A stretch of 64,000 bases of DNA from Megascapheus bottae (Eukaryota > Chordata > Mammalia > Rodentia > Geomyidae), in NCBI GenBank assembly GCA_024803745.1, contig JANJXV010001730.1, forward strand, positions 1 to 64,000. Direction: 5' to 3'. The position numbers and the translations under genes are program-made. The notes beneath the pieces were generated by a model that made no database searches, was not told where the DNA came from, and worked only from the letters and a program-made list of their open reading frames with translations. The stretch's first letter is position 1; every line of letters starts with the position of its first letter. This document shows positions 44,301-58,200 of the stretch, piece by piece.

Positions 44301-47300
44301 ATAGAATGGAGGTGTGTGAAGTCATAGAAAGGAGGGGTGTGAAGTCACAGAATGGAGGTGTGTGAAGTCACAGAATGGAGGTGTGTGAAGTCAGAGAATG
44401 AAGGTGTGTTACCTCAGAATGGAGGTGTGTGAAGTCAGAGAATGGAGGTGTGAGAAGTCATAGAATGGAGGTGTGTGAAGTCAGAATGGATGTGTGTGAA
44501 GTCATAGAATGGAGGTGTGTGAAGTCAGAATGGAGGTGTGTGTAGTCAGAAGGGAAGTGTGTGAAGTCAGAGAATGGATGTGTGTGAAGTCATAGAACGG
44601 AGGTGTGTGAAGTCATAGAATGGAGGTGTGTGAAGTCATAGAAAAGAGGTGTGTGAAATCACAGAATGCAGGTGTGTGAAGTCACAGAATGGAGGTGTTC
44701 GAAGTCAGAGAATGGAGGTGTGAGAAGTCATACAATGGAGGTTTGTGAAGTCAAAATGGAGGTGTGTAAAGTCATAGAATGGAGGTGTGTGAAGTCATAG
44801 AAAGGAGGTGTGTGAACTCAGTATGGAGGTGTGTGAAGTCACAGAATGTAGGTGTGTAAAGTCATAGAATGGAGGTTTGTGAAGTCAAAGAATGGAGGTG
44901 TGTGAAGTCAGAATGGGGGTGTGTGAAGTCACAGAATGAATGTTTGTGAAGTAAGGATGAAGGAGTGTGAAGTCATAGAATGGTGGTGTGTGAAGTCAGT
45001 ATGGAGGTGTGTGTAGTCAGAATGGAAGTGTGTGAAGTCATGGAATGGAGGTGTGTGAAGTCATAGAACGGAGGTGTGTGAAGTCATAGAATGGAGGTGT
45101 GTGAAGTCACAGAATGGAGGTGTGTGAAACTGTAGAATGTAGGTGTGTGAGGTTAGAATGGACGTGTGTGAAGTCATAGCATGGAGGTGTGTGAAGTCAG
45201 AATGGAGGTGTGTGAACTCATAGAATGGAGGTGTGTGAAGTCTGAATGGACGTGTGTGAAGTCATAGCATGGAGGTGTGTGAAGTCAGAATGGAGGTGTG
45301 TGAACTCATAGGATGGAGGTGTGTGAAGTCACAATGGAGGTGTGTGAACTCAAAGAATGGAGGTGTATGAAGTCAGATTGGAGGTGTGTGAAGTCACAGA
45401 ATGGAGGTGTGTGAAGTCAGAATGGAGGTGTGAAGTCAGAATGGAGGAGTGTGAATTCGCAGAATGGAGGTATGTGAATTCATAGAATGGATGTGTGTGA
45501 AGTCACAGAATGAAGGTTTGTGAAGTCACAGAATGGAGGTCTGTGAAGTCATAGAATGGAGGTGTGTGAACTCATAGAATGGAGGTGTGTGAAGTTATAG
45601 AATTGATGTTTGTGAAGAATGAAGATGTGTGAATCACAGAATGTAGGTTTGTGAAGTGACAGAATGGAGGTGTGTAAAGTTAGAGGAGGTGTGTGAAGTC
45701 AAAGAATGAAGGAGTCTGAAGTCGTAGAATGGAGGTGTGTGAAGTCACAGAATGGAGGTGTGTGAAGTCATAGAGTGGAGGTGTGTGAAATCATAGAAAG
45801 GAGGTGTGTGAAGTCACAGAGTGGAGGTGTGGGAAGTCACAGAATGGAGGTGTGTGAAGTCACAGAATGAAGGTGTGTGACCTCAGAATGGAGGTGTGTG
45901 AAGTCAGAGAATGGAGGTGTGTGAGGTCATAGAAAGGAGGTGTATGAAGTCACAATATGGAGGTGTGAGAAGTAACAGAATGGAGGTGTGTGAAGTCAGA
46001 ATGGAGGTGTGTGAAGTCACAGAATGGATGTTTGTGAAGTAAGGATGAAGGTGTGTGAAGTCATAGAATGGAGGTGTGTGAAGTCAGAATAGAGGTGTGT
46101 GTATTCAGAATAGAAGTGTGTGAAATCAGAGAATGGAGGTGTGTGAAGTCATAGAACGGAGGTGTGTGAAGTCATAGAATGGAGGTGTGTGAAGTCATAG
46201 AAAGGAGGGGTGTGAAGTCACAGAATGGAGGTGTGTGAAGTCACAGAATGGAGGTGTGTGAAGTCAGAGAATGAAGGTGTGTTACCTCAGAATGGAGGTG
46301 TGTGAAGTCAGAGAATGGAGGTGTGAGAAGTCATAGAATGGAGGTGTGTGAAGTCAGAATGGATGTGTGTGAAGTCATAGAATGGAGGTGTGTGAAGTCA
46401 GAATGGAGGTGTGTGTAGTCAGAAGGGAAGTGTGTGAAGTCAGAGAATGGATGTGTGTGAAGTCATAGAACGGAGGTGTGTGAAGTCATAGAATGGAGGT
46501 GTGTGAAGTCATAGAAAAGAGGTGTGTGAAATCACAGAATGCAGGTGTGTGAAGTCACAGAATGGAGGTGTTTGAAGTCAGAGAATGGAGGTGTGAGAAG
46601 TCATACAATGGAGGATTGTGAAGTCAAAATGGAGGTGTGTAAAGTCATAGAATGGAGGTGTGTGAAGTCATAGAAAGGAGGTGTGTGAACTCAGTATGGA
46701 GGTGTGTGAAGTCACAGAATGTAGGTGTGTAAAGTCATAGAATGGAGGTTTGTGAAGTCAAAGAATGGAGGTGTGTGAAGTCAGAATGGGGGTGTGTGAA
46801 GTCACAGAATGAATGTTTGTGAAGTAAGGATGAAGGAGTGTGAAGTCATAGAATGGTGGTGTGTGAAGTCAGTATGGAGGTGTGTGTAGTCAGAATGGAA
46901 GTGTGTGAAGTCATGGAATGGAGGTGTGTGAAGTCATAGAACGGAGGTGTGTGAAGTCATAGAATGGAGGTGTGTGAAGTCACAGAATGGAGGTGTGTGA
47001 AACCGTAGAATGTAGGTGTGTGAGGTTAGAATGGACGTGTGTGAAGTCATGGCATGGAGGTGTGTGAAGCCAGAATGGAGGTGTGTGAACTCATACAATG
47101 GAGGTGTGTGAAGTCTGAATGGACGTGTGTGAAGTCATAGCATGGAGGTGTGTGAAGTCAGAATGGAGGTGTGTGAACTCATAGGATGGAGGTGTGTGAA
47201 GTCACAATGGAGGTGTGTGAACTCAAAGAATGGAGGTGTGTGAAGTCACAATGGAGGTGTGTGAAGTCATAGAATGGAGGTGTGTGAAGTCAGAATGGAG

Positions 47301-49889
47301 GTGTGTGAAGTCACAGAATGGAGGTGTATGAAGTCAGATTGGAGGTGTGTGAAGTCATGGAATGGAGGTGTGTTACGTCATAGAATGGAGCTTTGTGATG
47401 TCAGAATGAAGGTGTGTGAAGTCACAGAATGGATGCTTGTGAAGTAAGAATGAAGGGGTGTGAAGTTATAGAATGGAGGTGTGTGAAGTCATAGAATGGA
47501 TGTGTGTGAAGTCACAGAATGGAGTTGTGTGAAGTCACAGAATGGAGGTGTGTGAAGTCATAGAATGGATGTCTGTGAACTGATAGAATGGAGGTGTGTG
47601 AAGTCACAATGGAAGTGTGTGGACTCATAGAATGGAGGTGTGTGAAGTCATAGAATGGAGGTGTGTGAAGTAATAGAATGGAGATATGTGAATCACAGAA
47701 TGGAGGTGTGTGAAGCCATAGAATGCAGGTGTGTGAAGTCACAGAATGGAGGTGTGTGAAGTCAGAATGGAGGTGTGAAGTCAGAATGGAGGAGTGTGAA
47801 TTCGCAGAATGGAGGTATGTGAATTGATAGAATGGATGTGTGTGAAGTCACAGAATGGAGGTTTGTGAAGTCACAGAATGGAGTTCTGTGAAGTCATAGA
47901 ATGGAGGTGTGTGAACTCATAGAATGGAGGTGTGTGAAGTTATAGAATTGGTGTTTGTGAAGAATGAAGATGTGTGAATCACAGAAAGTAGGTTTGTGAA
48001 GTGACAGAATGGAGGTGTGTAAAGTTAGAGGAGGTGTGTGAAGTCAAAGAATGAAGGAGTCTGAAGTCGTAGAATGGAGGTGTGTGAAGTCACAGAATGG
48101 AGGTGTGTGAAGTCATAGAGTGGAGGTGTGTGAAATCATAGAAAGGAGGTGTGTGAAGTCACAGAGTGGAGGTGTGGGAAGTCACAGAATGGAGGTGTGT
48201 GAAGTCACAGAATGAAGGTGTGTGACCTCAGAATGGAGGTGTGTGAAGTCAGAGAATGGAGGTGTGCGAAGTCATAAAATGGAGGTCTGTGAAATCAGAA
48301 TGGAGGTGTGTGAAGTCATAGAATGGAGGTGTGTGAGGTCATAGAAAGGAGGTGTATGAAGTCACAATATGGAGGTGTGTGAAGTAATAGAATAGAGGTG
48401 TGTGAAGTCAGAATGGAGGTGTGTGAAGTCACAGAATGGATGTTTGTGAAGTAAGGATGAAGGTGTGTGAAGTCATAGAATGGAGGTGTGTGAAGTCAGA
48501 ATAGAGGTGTGTGTATTCAGAATAGAAGTGTGTGAAATCAGAGAATGGAGGTGTGTGAAGTCATAGAACGGAGGTGTGTGAAGTCATAGAATGGAGGTGT
48601 GTGAAGTCATAGAAAGGAGGGGTGTGAAGTCACAGAATGGAGGTGTGTGAAGTCACAGAATGGAGGTGTGTGAAGTCAGAGAATGAAGGTGTGTTACCTC
48701 AGAATGGAGGTGTGTGAAGTCAGAGAATGGAGGTGTGAGAAGTCATAGAATGGAGGTGTGTGAAGTCAGAATGGATGTGTGTGAAGTCATAGAATGGAGG
48801 TGTGTGAAGTCAGAATGGAGGTGTTTGTAGTCAGAAGGGAAGTGTGTGAAGTCAGAGAATGGATGTTTGTGAAGTCATAGAACGGAGGTGTGTGAAGTCA
48901 TAGAATGGAGGTGTGTGAAGTCATAGAAAAGAGGTGTGTGAAATCACAGAATGCAGGTGTGTGAAGACACAGAATGGAGGTGTTTGAAGTCAGAGAATGG
49001 AGGTGTGAGAAGTCATACAATGGAGGTTTGTGAAGTCATAATGGAGGTGTGTAAAGTCATAGAATGGAGGTGTGTGAAGTCATAGAAAGGAGGTGTGTGA
49101 ACTCAGTATGGAGGTGTGTGAAGTCACAGAATGTAGGTGTGTAAAGTCATAGAATGGAGGTTTGTGAAGTCAAAGAATGGAGGTGTGTGAAGTCAGAATG
49201 GGGGTGTGTGAAGTCACAGAATGAATGTTTGTGAAGTAAGGATGAAGGAGTGTGAAGTCATAGAATGGTGGTGTGTGAAGTCAGTATGGAGGCGTGTGTA
49301 GTCAGAATGGAAGTGTGTGAAGTCATGGAATGGAGGTGTGTGAAGTCATAGAACGGAGGTGTGTGAAGTCATAGAATGGAGGTGTGTGAAGTCACAGAAT
49401 GGAGGTGTGTGAAACCGTAGAATGTAGGTGTGTGAGGTTAGAATGGACGTGTGTGAAGTCATAGCATGGAGGTGTGTGAAGTCAGAATGGAGGTGTGTGA
49501 ACTCATAGAATGGAGGTGTGTGAAGTCTGAATGGACGTGTGTGAAGTCATAGCATGGAGGTGTGTGAAGTCAGAATGGAGGTGTGTGAACTCATAGGATG
49601 GAGGTGTGTGAAGTCACAATGGAGGTGTGTGAACTCAAAGAATGGAGGTGTATGAAGTCAGATTGGAGGTGTGTGAAGTCACAGAATGGAGGTGTGTGAA
49701 GTCAGAATGGAGGTGTGAAGTCAGAATGGAAGAGTGTGAATTCGCAGAATGGAGGTATGTGAATTCATAGAATGGATGTGTGTGAAGTCACAGAATGGAG
49801 GTTTGTGAACTCACAGAATGGAGGTCTGTGAAGTCATAGAATGGAGGTGTGTGAACTCATAGAATGGAGGTGTGTGAAGTTATAGAATT
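41321..49889 (+). repeat. Alternating 2,344/1,940-bp higher-order units
   Basis: The marker GATGTTTGTGAAGAATGAAG starts at 41321, 43665, 45605, 47950 (with one G change) and 49890. Spacings are 2344, 1940, 2345 and 1940, so long and short units alternate with a period of about 4,285 bp. The two short units (43665-45604 and 47950-49889) share the same internal loss near the CTCAAAGAATGG block. The long units are not identical in layout: an ~85-bp piece is missing at different places (near 42,800 in the first, near 45,920 in the second), so their equal length is partly coincidental. Confidence 0.85.
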
Positions 49890-51839
49890 GATGTTTGTGA
49901 AGAATGAAGATGTGTGAATCACAGAATGTAGGTTTGTGAACTGACAGAATGGAGGTGTGTAAAGTTAGAGGAGGTGTGTGAAGTCAAAGAATGAAGGAGT
50001 CTGAAGTCGTAGAATGGAGGTGTGTGAAGTCACAGAATGGAGGTGTGTGAAGTCATAGAGTGGAGGTGTGTGAAATCATAGAAAGGAGGTGTGTGAAGTC
50101 ACAGAGTGGAGGTGTGGGAAGTCACAGAATGGAGGTGTGTGAAGTCACAGAATGAAGGTGTGTGACCTCAGAATGGAGGTGTGTGAAGTCAGAGAATGGA
50201 GGTGTGCGAAGTCATAAAATGGAGGTCTGTGAAGTCAGAATGGAGGTGTGTGAAGTCATAGAATGGAGGTGTGTGAGGTCATAGAAAGGAGGTGTATGAA
50301 GTCACAATATGGAGGTGTGTGAAGTAACAGAATGGAGGTGTGTGAAGTCAGAATGGAGGTGTGTGAAGTCACAGAATGGATGTTTGTGAAGTAAGGATGA
50401 AGGTGTGTGAAGTCATAGAATGGAGGTGTGTGAAGTCAGAATAGAGGTGTGTGTATTCAGAATAGAAGTGTGTGAAATCAGAGAATGGAGGTGTGTGAAG
50501 TCATAGAACGGAGGTGTGTGAAGTCATAGAATGGAGGTGTGTGAAGTCATAGAAAGGAGGGGTGTGAAGTCACAGAATGGAGGTGTGTGAAGTCACAGAA
50601 TGGAGGTGTGTGAAGTCAGAGAATGAAGGTGTGTTACCTCAGAATGGAGGTGTGTGAAGTCAGAGAATGGAGGTGTGAGAAGTCATAGAATGGAGGTGTG
50701 TGAAGTCAGAATGGATGTGTGTGAAGTCATAGAATGGAGGTGTGTGAAGTCAGAATGGAGGTGTGTGTAGTCAGAAGGGAAGTGTGTGAAGTCAGAGAAT
50801 GGATGTGTGTGAAGTCATAGAACGGAGGTGTGTGAAGTCATAGAATGGAGGTGTGTGAAGTCATAGAAAAGAGGTGTGTGAAATCACAGAATGCAGGTGT
50901 GTGAAGTCACAGAATGGAGGTGTTTGAAGTCAGAGAATGGAGGTGTGAGAAGTCATACAATGGAGGTTTGTGAAGTCAAAATGGAGGTGTGTAAAGTCAT
51001 AGAATGGAGGTATGTGAAGTCATAGAAAGGAGGTGTGTGAACTCAGTATGGAGGTGTGTGAAGTCACAGAATGTAGGTGTGTAAAGTCATAGAATGGAGG
51101 TTTGTGAAGTCAAAGAATGGAGGTGTGTGAAGTCAGAATGGGGGTGTGTGAAGTCACAGAATGAATGTTTGTGAAGTAAGGATGAAGGAGTGTGAAGTCA
51201 TAGAATGGTGGTGTGTGAAGTCAGTATGGAGGTGTGTGTAGTCAGAATGGAAGTGTGTGAAGTCATGGAATGGAGGTGTGTGAAGTCATAGAACGGAGGT
51301 GTGTGAAGTCATAAAATGGAGGTGTGTGAAGTCTGAATGGACGTGTGTGAAGTCATAGCATGGAGGTGTGTGAAGTCAGAATGGAGGTGTGTGAACTCAT
51401 AGAATGGAGGTGTGTGAAGTCACAATGGAGGTGTGTGAACTCAAAGAATGGAGGTGTGTGAAGTCACAATGGAGGTGTGTGAAGTCATAGAATGGAGGTG
51501 TGTGAAGTCAGAATGGAGGTGTGTGAAGTCACAGAATGGAGGTGTATGAAGTCAGATTGGAGGTGTGTGAAGTCATGGAATGGAGGTGCGTTACGTCATA
51601 GAATGGAGTTTGTGATGTCAGAATGAAGGTGTGTGAAGTCACAGAATGGATGCTTGTGAAGTAAGAATGAAGGGGTGTGAAGTTATAGAATGGAGGTGTG
51701 TGAAGTCATAGAATGGATGTGTGTGAAGTCACAGAATGGAGTTGTGTGAAGTCACAGAATGGAGGTGTGTGAAGTCATAGAATGGAGGTCTGTGAACTCA
51801 TAGAATGGTGGTGTGTGAAGTCAGAATGGAACTGTGTGG
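49890..51839 (+). repeat. Further copy of the 2.3-kb unit
   Basis: This is a fifth copy in register with the alternating units, starting with the same marker at 49890. It lacks roughly a few monomers near 51,310. It grades into the 1,394-bp duplication. Confidence 0.75.
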
Positions 51840-54640
51840 ACTCATAGAATGGAGGTGTGTGAAGTCATAGAATGGAGGTGTGTGAACTCATAGAATGGAG
51901 GTGTGTGAAATCACAATGGTGGTGTGTGAAGTCATACAATGGAGGTGTGTGAAGGCACAATGGAAGTGTGTGAAGTCATAGAATGGAGGTGTGTGAAGTC
52001 ACAGAATGGAGGAGCGTGAAGTCAGAATGTAGGTGTGAGAAGTCATAGAATGGAGGTGTGTGAAGTCAGAATGAAGGTGTGTGATGTTAAAGAATGGAGG
52101 CGTGTGAAGTCAGATTGGAGGTGTATCAACTCATAGAATAGAGGTGTGTTAAGTCCAATGGAGGTCTGTGAAGTCATAGAATGGAGGTCTTTGCAATCAT
52201 AACTTGGAGGTTTGTGAAGTCACAGAATGGAGTTGTGTGAAGTCACAGAATGGTACTGTGTGAACTCATAGAATGGAGGTGTGTGAAGTCATAGAATGGA
52301 GGTGTGTGAAGTCATAGAATGGATTTTTGTGAACTAAGTATGAAGGTGTGTGAATCACAGAATGGAGGTGTATAAAGTAACAGAATGGAAGTGTGTGAAG
52401 TCAGAGGAGGTGTGTGAAGTCAAAGAATGGACGTGTGTGAAGTCATAGAATGGAGGTGTGGGAAGTCATAGAATGAAGGAGTGTGAAGTCATAGAATGGA
52501 GGTGTGTGAAGTCACAGAATTGAGGTGTGTGAAGTCATAGAGTGGAGGAGTGTGAAGTCATAGAATTGAGGTGTGTGAAGTCATAGTTGGAGGTGTGAGA
52601 AGTCATAGAATGGAGGTGTTTGAAGTCATAGATTTGAGGTGTGTCAAGACATAGAAAGGAGGTGTGTGAAGTCACAGAATGGAGGTTTGTGAAGTCACAG
52701 AATGGACGTGTGTGAAGTCACAGAATGAAGGTGTGTGACCTCAGAATGGAGGTGTGTGAAGTCAAAGAATGGAGGTGTGCGAAGTCATAGAATGGAGGTG
52801 TGTGAAGTCAGAATGGAGGTGTGTGAAGTCATAGAATGGAGGTGTGTGACGTCATGGAAAGTAGGTGTGTGAAGTCACAGAATGGAGGTGTGTGAAATCA
52901 GAGAATGGAGGTGTGTGAAGTCATAGAATGGAGGTGTGTGAACTCATAGAATGGAGGTGTGTGAAGTCAGAATGGAAGTGTGTGGACTCATAGAATGGAG
53001 GTGTGTGAAGTCATAGAATGGAGGTGTATGAAGTAATAGAATGGAGATATGTGAATCACAGAATGGAGGTGTGTGAAGCCATAGAATGCAGGTGTGTGAA
53101 GTCACAGAATGGAGGTGTGTGAAGTCAGAATGGAGGTGTGTGAAGTCAGAATGGAGGAGTGTGAATTCACAGAATGGAGGTATGTGAACTCATAGAATGG
53201 ATGTGTGTGAAGTCACAGAATGGAGGTTTGTGAAGTCACAGAATGGAGGTCTGTGAAGTCATAGAATGCAGGTGTGTGAACTCATAGAATGGAGGTGTGT
53301 GAAATCATAATGGTGGTGTGTGAAGTCATACAATGGAAGTGTGTGAAGGCACAATGGAAGTGTGTGAAGTCATAGAATGGAGGTGTGTGAAGTCACAGAA
53401 TGGAGGAGCGTGAAGTCAGAATGTAGGTGTGAGAAGTCATAGAATGGAGTTGTGTGAAGTCAGAATGGAGGTGTGTGACGTTAAAGAATGGAGGCGTGTG
53501 AAGTCAGATTGGAGGTGTTTCAACTCATAGAATGGAGGTGTGTTAAGTCCAATGGAGGTCTGTGAAGTTATAGAATGGAGGTGTTTGCAGTCATAACTTG
53601 GAGGTGTATGAAGTCACAGAATGGAGTTGTGTGAAGTCACAGAATGGTAGTGTGTGAACTCATAGAATGGAGATGTGTGAAGTCATAGAATGGAGGTGTG
53701 TGAAGTCATAGAATGGATTTTTGTGAACTAAGTATGAAGGTGTGTGAATCACAGAATGGAGGTGTATAAAGTAACAGAATGGAGGTGTGTAAAGTCAGAG
53801 GAGGTGTGTGAAGTCAAAGAATGGACGTGTGTGAAGTCATAGAATGGAGGTGTGGGAAGTCATAGAATGAAGGAGTGTGAAGTCATAGAATGGAGGTGTG
53901 TGAAGTCACAGAATTGAGGTGTGTGAAGTCATAGAGTGGAGGAGTGTGAAGTCATAGAATTGAGGTGTGTGAAGTCATAGTTGGAGGTGTGAGAAGTCAT
54001 AGAATGGAGGTGTTTGAAGTCATAGATTTGAGGTGTGTCAAGACATAGAAAGGAGGTGTGTGAAGTCACAGAATGGAGGTTTGTGAAGTCACAGAATGGA
54101 CGTGTGTGAAGTCACAGAATGAAGGTGTGTGACCTCAGAATGGAGGTGTGTGAAGTCAAAGAATGGAGGTGTGCGAAGTCATAGAATGGAGGTGTGTGAA
54201 GTCAGAATGGAGGTGTGTGAAGTCATAGAATGGAGGTGTGTGACGTCATGGAAAGTAGGTGTGTGAAGTCACAGAATGGAGGTGTGTGAAATCAGAGAAT
54301 GGAGGTGTGTGAAGTCATAGAATGGAGGTGTGTGAACTCATAGAATGGAGGTGTGTGAAGTCAGAATGGAAGTGTGTGGACTCATAGAATGGAGATGTGT
54401 GAAGTCATAGAATGGAGGTGTGTGAAGTCATAGAATGGATTTTTGTGAACTAAGTATGAAGGTGTGTGAATCACAGAATGGAGGTGTATAAAGTAACAGA
54501 ATGGAGGTGTGTAAAGTCAGAGGAGGTGTGTGAAGTCAAAGAATGGACGTGTGTGAAGTCATAGAATGGAGGTGTGGGAAGTCATAGAATGAAGGAGTCT
54601 GAAGTCATAGAATGGAGGTGTGTGAAGTCACAGAATTGAG
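51840..54640 (+). repeat. 1,394-bp tandem duplication plus partial third copy
   Basis: GGAGGAGCGTGAAG is at 52008 and 53402 and GGATTTTTGTGAACTAAG at 52321 and 53715, both exactly 1,394 bp apart. A partial third copy begins about 54,389, with the second landmark at 54437. The 51.89-52.9 kb part reappears at 58.2-59.2 kb with a constant 6,309-bp shift. Confidence 0.85.
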
Positions 54641-57600
54641 GTGTGTGAAGTCATAGAATGGATGTTTTTGAAGCAAGAATGAAGGTGTGTGAATAACAGA
54701 ATGGAGGTGTGTGAAGTCACAGAATGGAGGTGTGTAAAGTCAGAGGAGGTGTGTGAAGTCACAGAATGGAGGTGTGTGAAGTCAGATTGGAGGTGTGTGA
54801 CGTCATGGAATGTAGGGTGCGAAGTCATAGAAGGGAGGTGTGTGAAGTCAGAAGGGAGGTGTGTGAACTCATAGAATGGAGGTGTGTGAAATCACAATGA
54901 AGGTGTGTGAAGTCATAGAATGGAGGTGTGTGAAGTCACAAATTGAGCTGTGTGAAGTCAAAGAATGGCGGTGTGTGAAGTCACAAAATGGAGGTGTGTG
55001 AAGTGATAGAATGGAGGTGTATGAAGTCAGAATGGAAGTGTGTGAAGTCACAGAAAGGAGGTGTGTGAAGTCAGATTGGAGGTGTGTGAATTTATGGAAT
55101 GGAGGTGTGTGAAGTCATAGAATGGAAGGGTGTGAAGTCAGAATGAAGGTGTGTGAAGTCATAGAATGGATGTTTGTGAAGTAAGAATGAAGGTGTGTGA
55201 AGTCATAGAATGGAGGTGTGTGAAGTCAGAATGGAGGTGTGTGAAGTCAGAATGGAGGAGTGTGAATTCACAGAATGTAGGTGTGTGAAGTTATAGAATG
55301 GATGTGTGTGAAGTCACAAAATGGAGGTGTGTGAAGTCACAATGGAAGTGTGTGAAGTCATACAAATGAGGTGTGTGAAGTCACAGAATGGAGGAGCTTG
55401 AAGTCAGAATGTAGGTGTGAGAAATCATAGAATGGAGGTGTGTGTAGTCAGAATGGAGGGGTGTGATGTTATAGAATGGCGGGGTGTGAAGTCACAATGG
55501 AGGTGTTTGAACTCATAGAATGGAGGTGTGTGAAGTCACAATGGAGGTGTGTGAAGTCATAGAATGGAGAAGTGTGAAGTCACAGAATGGTAGTGTGTGA
55601 AGTCATAGAATGGAGGTGTGTGAAGTCATAGAATGGATGTGTGTGAAGTCATAGAATTGATGTTTGTGAAGAATGAAGATGTGTGAATCACAGAATGTAG
55701 GTTTGTGAAGTCACAGAATGGAGGTGTGTAAAGTTAGAAGAGGTGTGTGAAGTCGTAGAATGGAGGTGTGGGAAGTCATAGAATGAAGGAGTCTGAAGTC
55801 ATAGAATGGAGGTGTGTGAAGTCACAGAATCGAGGTGTGTGAAGTCATAGAGTGGAGGTGTGTGAAATCATAGAAAGGAGGTGTGTGAAATCACAGAGTG
55901 GAGGTGTGTGAAGTCACAGAATGGAGGTGTGTGAAGTCACAGAATAAAGGTGTGTGACCTCAGAATGGAGGTGTGTGAAGTCAGAGAATGGAGGTGTGCG
56001 AAGTCATAAAATGGAGGTCTGTGAAGTCAGAATGGAGGTGTGTGAAGTCATAGAATGGAGGTGTGTGAGGTCATAGAAAGGAGGTGTGTGAAGTCACAAT
56101 ATGGAGGTGTGTGAAGTAACAGAATGGAGATGTGTGAAGTCAGAATGGAGGTGTGTGAAGTCACAGAATGGATGTTTGTGAAGTAAGGATGAAGGTGTGT
56201 GAAGTCATAGAATGGAGGTGTGTGAAGTCAGAATAGAGGTGTGTGTATTCAGAATAGAAGTGTGTGAAATCAGAGAATGGAGGTGTGTGAAGTCATAGAA
56301 CGGAGGTGTGTGAAGTCATAGAATGGAGGTGTGTGAAGTCATAGAAAGGAGGGGTGTGAAGTCACAGAATGGAGGTGTGTGAAGTCACAGAATGGAGGTG
56401 TGTGAAGTCAGAGAATGAAGGTGTGTTACCTCAGAATGGAGGTGTGTGAAGTCAGAGAATGGAGGTGTGAGAAGTCATAGAATGGAGGTGTGTGAAGTCA
56501 GAATGGATGTGTGTGAAGTCATAGAATGGAGGTGTGTGAAGTCAGAATGGAGGTGTGTGTAGTCAGAAGGGAAGTGTGTGAAGTCAGAGAATGGATGTGT
56601 GTGAAGTCATAGAAAAGAGGTGTGTGAAATCACAGAATGCAGGTGTGTGAAGTCACAGAATGGAGGTGTTTGAAGTCAGAGAATGGAGGTGTGAGAAGTC
56701 ATACAATGGAGGTTTGTGAAGTCAAAATGAAGGTGTGTAAAGTCATAGAATGGAGGTGTGTGAAATCATAGAATGGAGGTGTGTGAAGTCATAGAAAAGA
56801 GGTGTGTGAAATCACAGAATGCAGGTGTGTGAAGTCACAGAATGGAGGTGTTTGAAGTCAGAGAATGGAGGTGTGAGAAGTCATACAATGGAGGTTTGTG
56901 AAGTCAAAATGAAGGTGTGTAATGTCATAGAATGGAGGTGTGTGAAGTCATAGAAAGGAGGTGTGTGAACTCAGTATGGAGGTGTGTGAAGTCACAGAAT
57001 GTAGGTGTGTAAAGTCATAGAATGGAGGTTTGTGAAGTCAAAGAATGGAGCTGTGTGAAGTCAGAATGGGGGTATGTGAAGTCACAGAATGAATGTTTGT
57101 GAAGTAAGGATGAAGGAGTGTGAAGTCATAGAATGGTGGTGTGTGAAGTCAGTATGGAGGTGTGTGTAGTCAGAATGGAAGTGTGTGAAGTCATGGAATG
57201 GAGGTGTGTGAAGTCACAGAACGGAGGTGTGTGAATTCATAGAATGGATGTGTGTGAAGTCCCAGAATGGAGGTGTGTGAAGCCGTAGAATGAAGGTGTG
57301 TGAGGTCAGAATGGACGTGTGTGAAGTCATAGCATGGAGGTGTGTGAAGTTAGAATGGAGGTGTGTGAACTCATAGAATGGAGGTGTGTGAAGTCTGAAT
57401 GGACGTGTGTGAAGTCATAGCATGGAGGTGTGTGAAGTCAGAATGGAGGTGTGTGAACTCATAGAATGGAGGTGTGTGAAGTCACAATGGAGGTGTGTGA
57501 ACTCAAAGAATGGATGTGTGTGAAGTCACAATGGAGGTGTGTGAAGTCATAGAATGGAGGTGTGTGAAGTCAGAATGGAGGTGTGTGAAGTCACAGAATG

Positions 57601-58200
57601 GAGGTGTATGAAGTCAGATTGGAGGTGTGTGAAGTCATGGAATGGAGGTGTGTTACGTCATAGAATGGAGCTTTGTGATGTCAGAATGAAGGTGTGTGAA
57701 GTCACAGAATGGATGCTTGTGAAGTAAGAATGAAGGTGTTTGAAGTTATAGAATGGAGGTGTGTGAAGTCATAGAATGGATGTGTGTGAAGTCACAGAAT
57801 GGAGTTGTGTGAAGTCACAGAATGGAGGTGTGTGAAGTCATAGAATGGAGGTCTGTGAACTCATAGAATGGAGGTGTGTGAAGTCAGAATGGAACTGTGT
57901 GGACTCATAGAATGGAGGTGTGTGAAGTCATAGAATGGAGGTGTGTGAAGTAATAGAATGGAGATATGTGAATCACAGAATGGAGGTTTGTGAAGCCATA
58001 GAATGCAGGTGTGTGAAGTCACAGAATGGAGGTGTGTGAAGTCAGAATGGAGGTGTGAAGTCAGAATGGAGGAGTGTGAATTCGCAGAATGGAGGTATGT
58101 GAATTCATAGAATGGATGTGTGTGAAGTCACAGAATGGAGGTTTGTGAAGTCACAGAATGGAGGTCTATGAAGTCATAGAATGGAGGTGTGTGAACTCAT
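54641..58200 (+). repeat. Distant copy of the 40.5-43.6 kb block
   Basis: The stretch 54.8-55.65 kb copies 40.55-41.3 kb (shift 14,250), and the unit marker then follows at 55659 (shift 14,338 from 41321). A local 182-bp tandem duplication is present here: the AGAAAAGAGG variant at 56611 and 56793, with the following eight monomers repeated. Confidence 0.75.
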
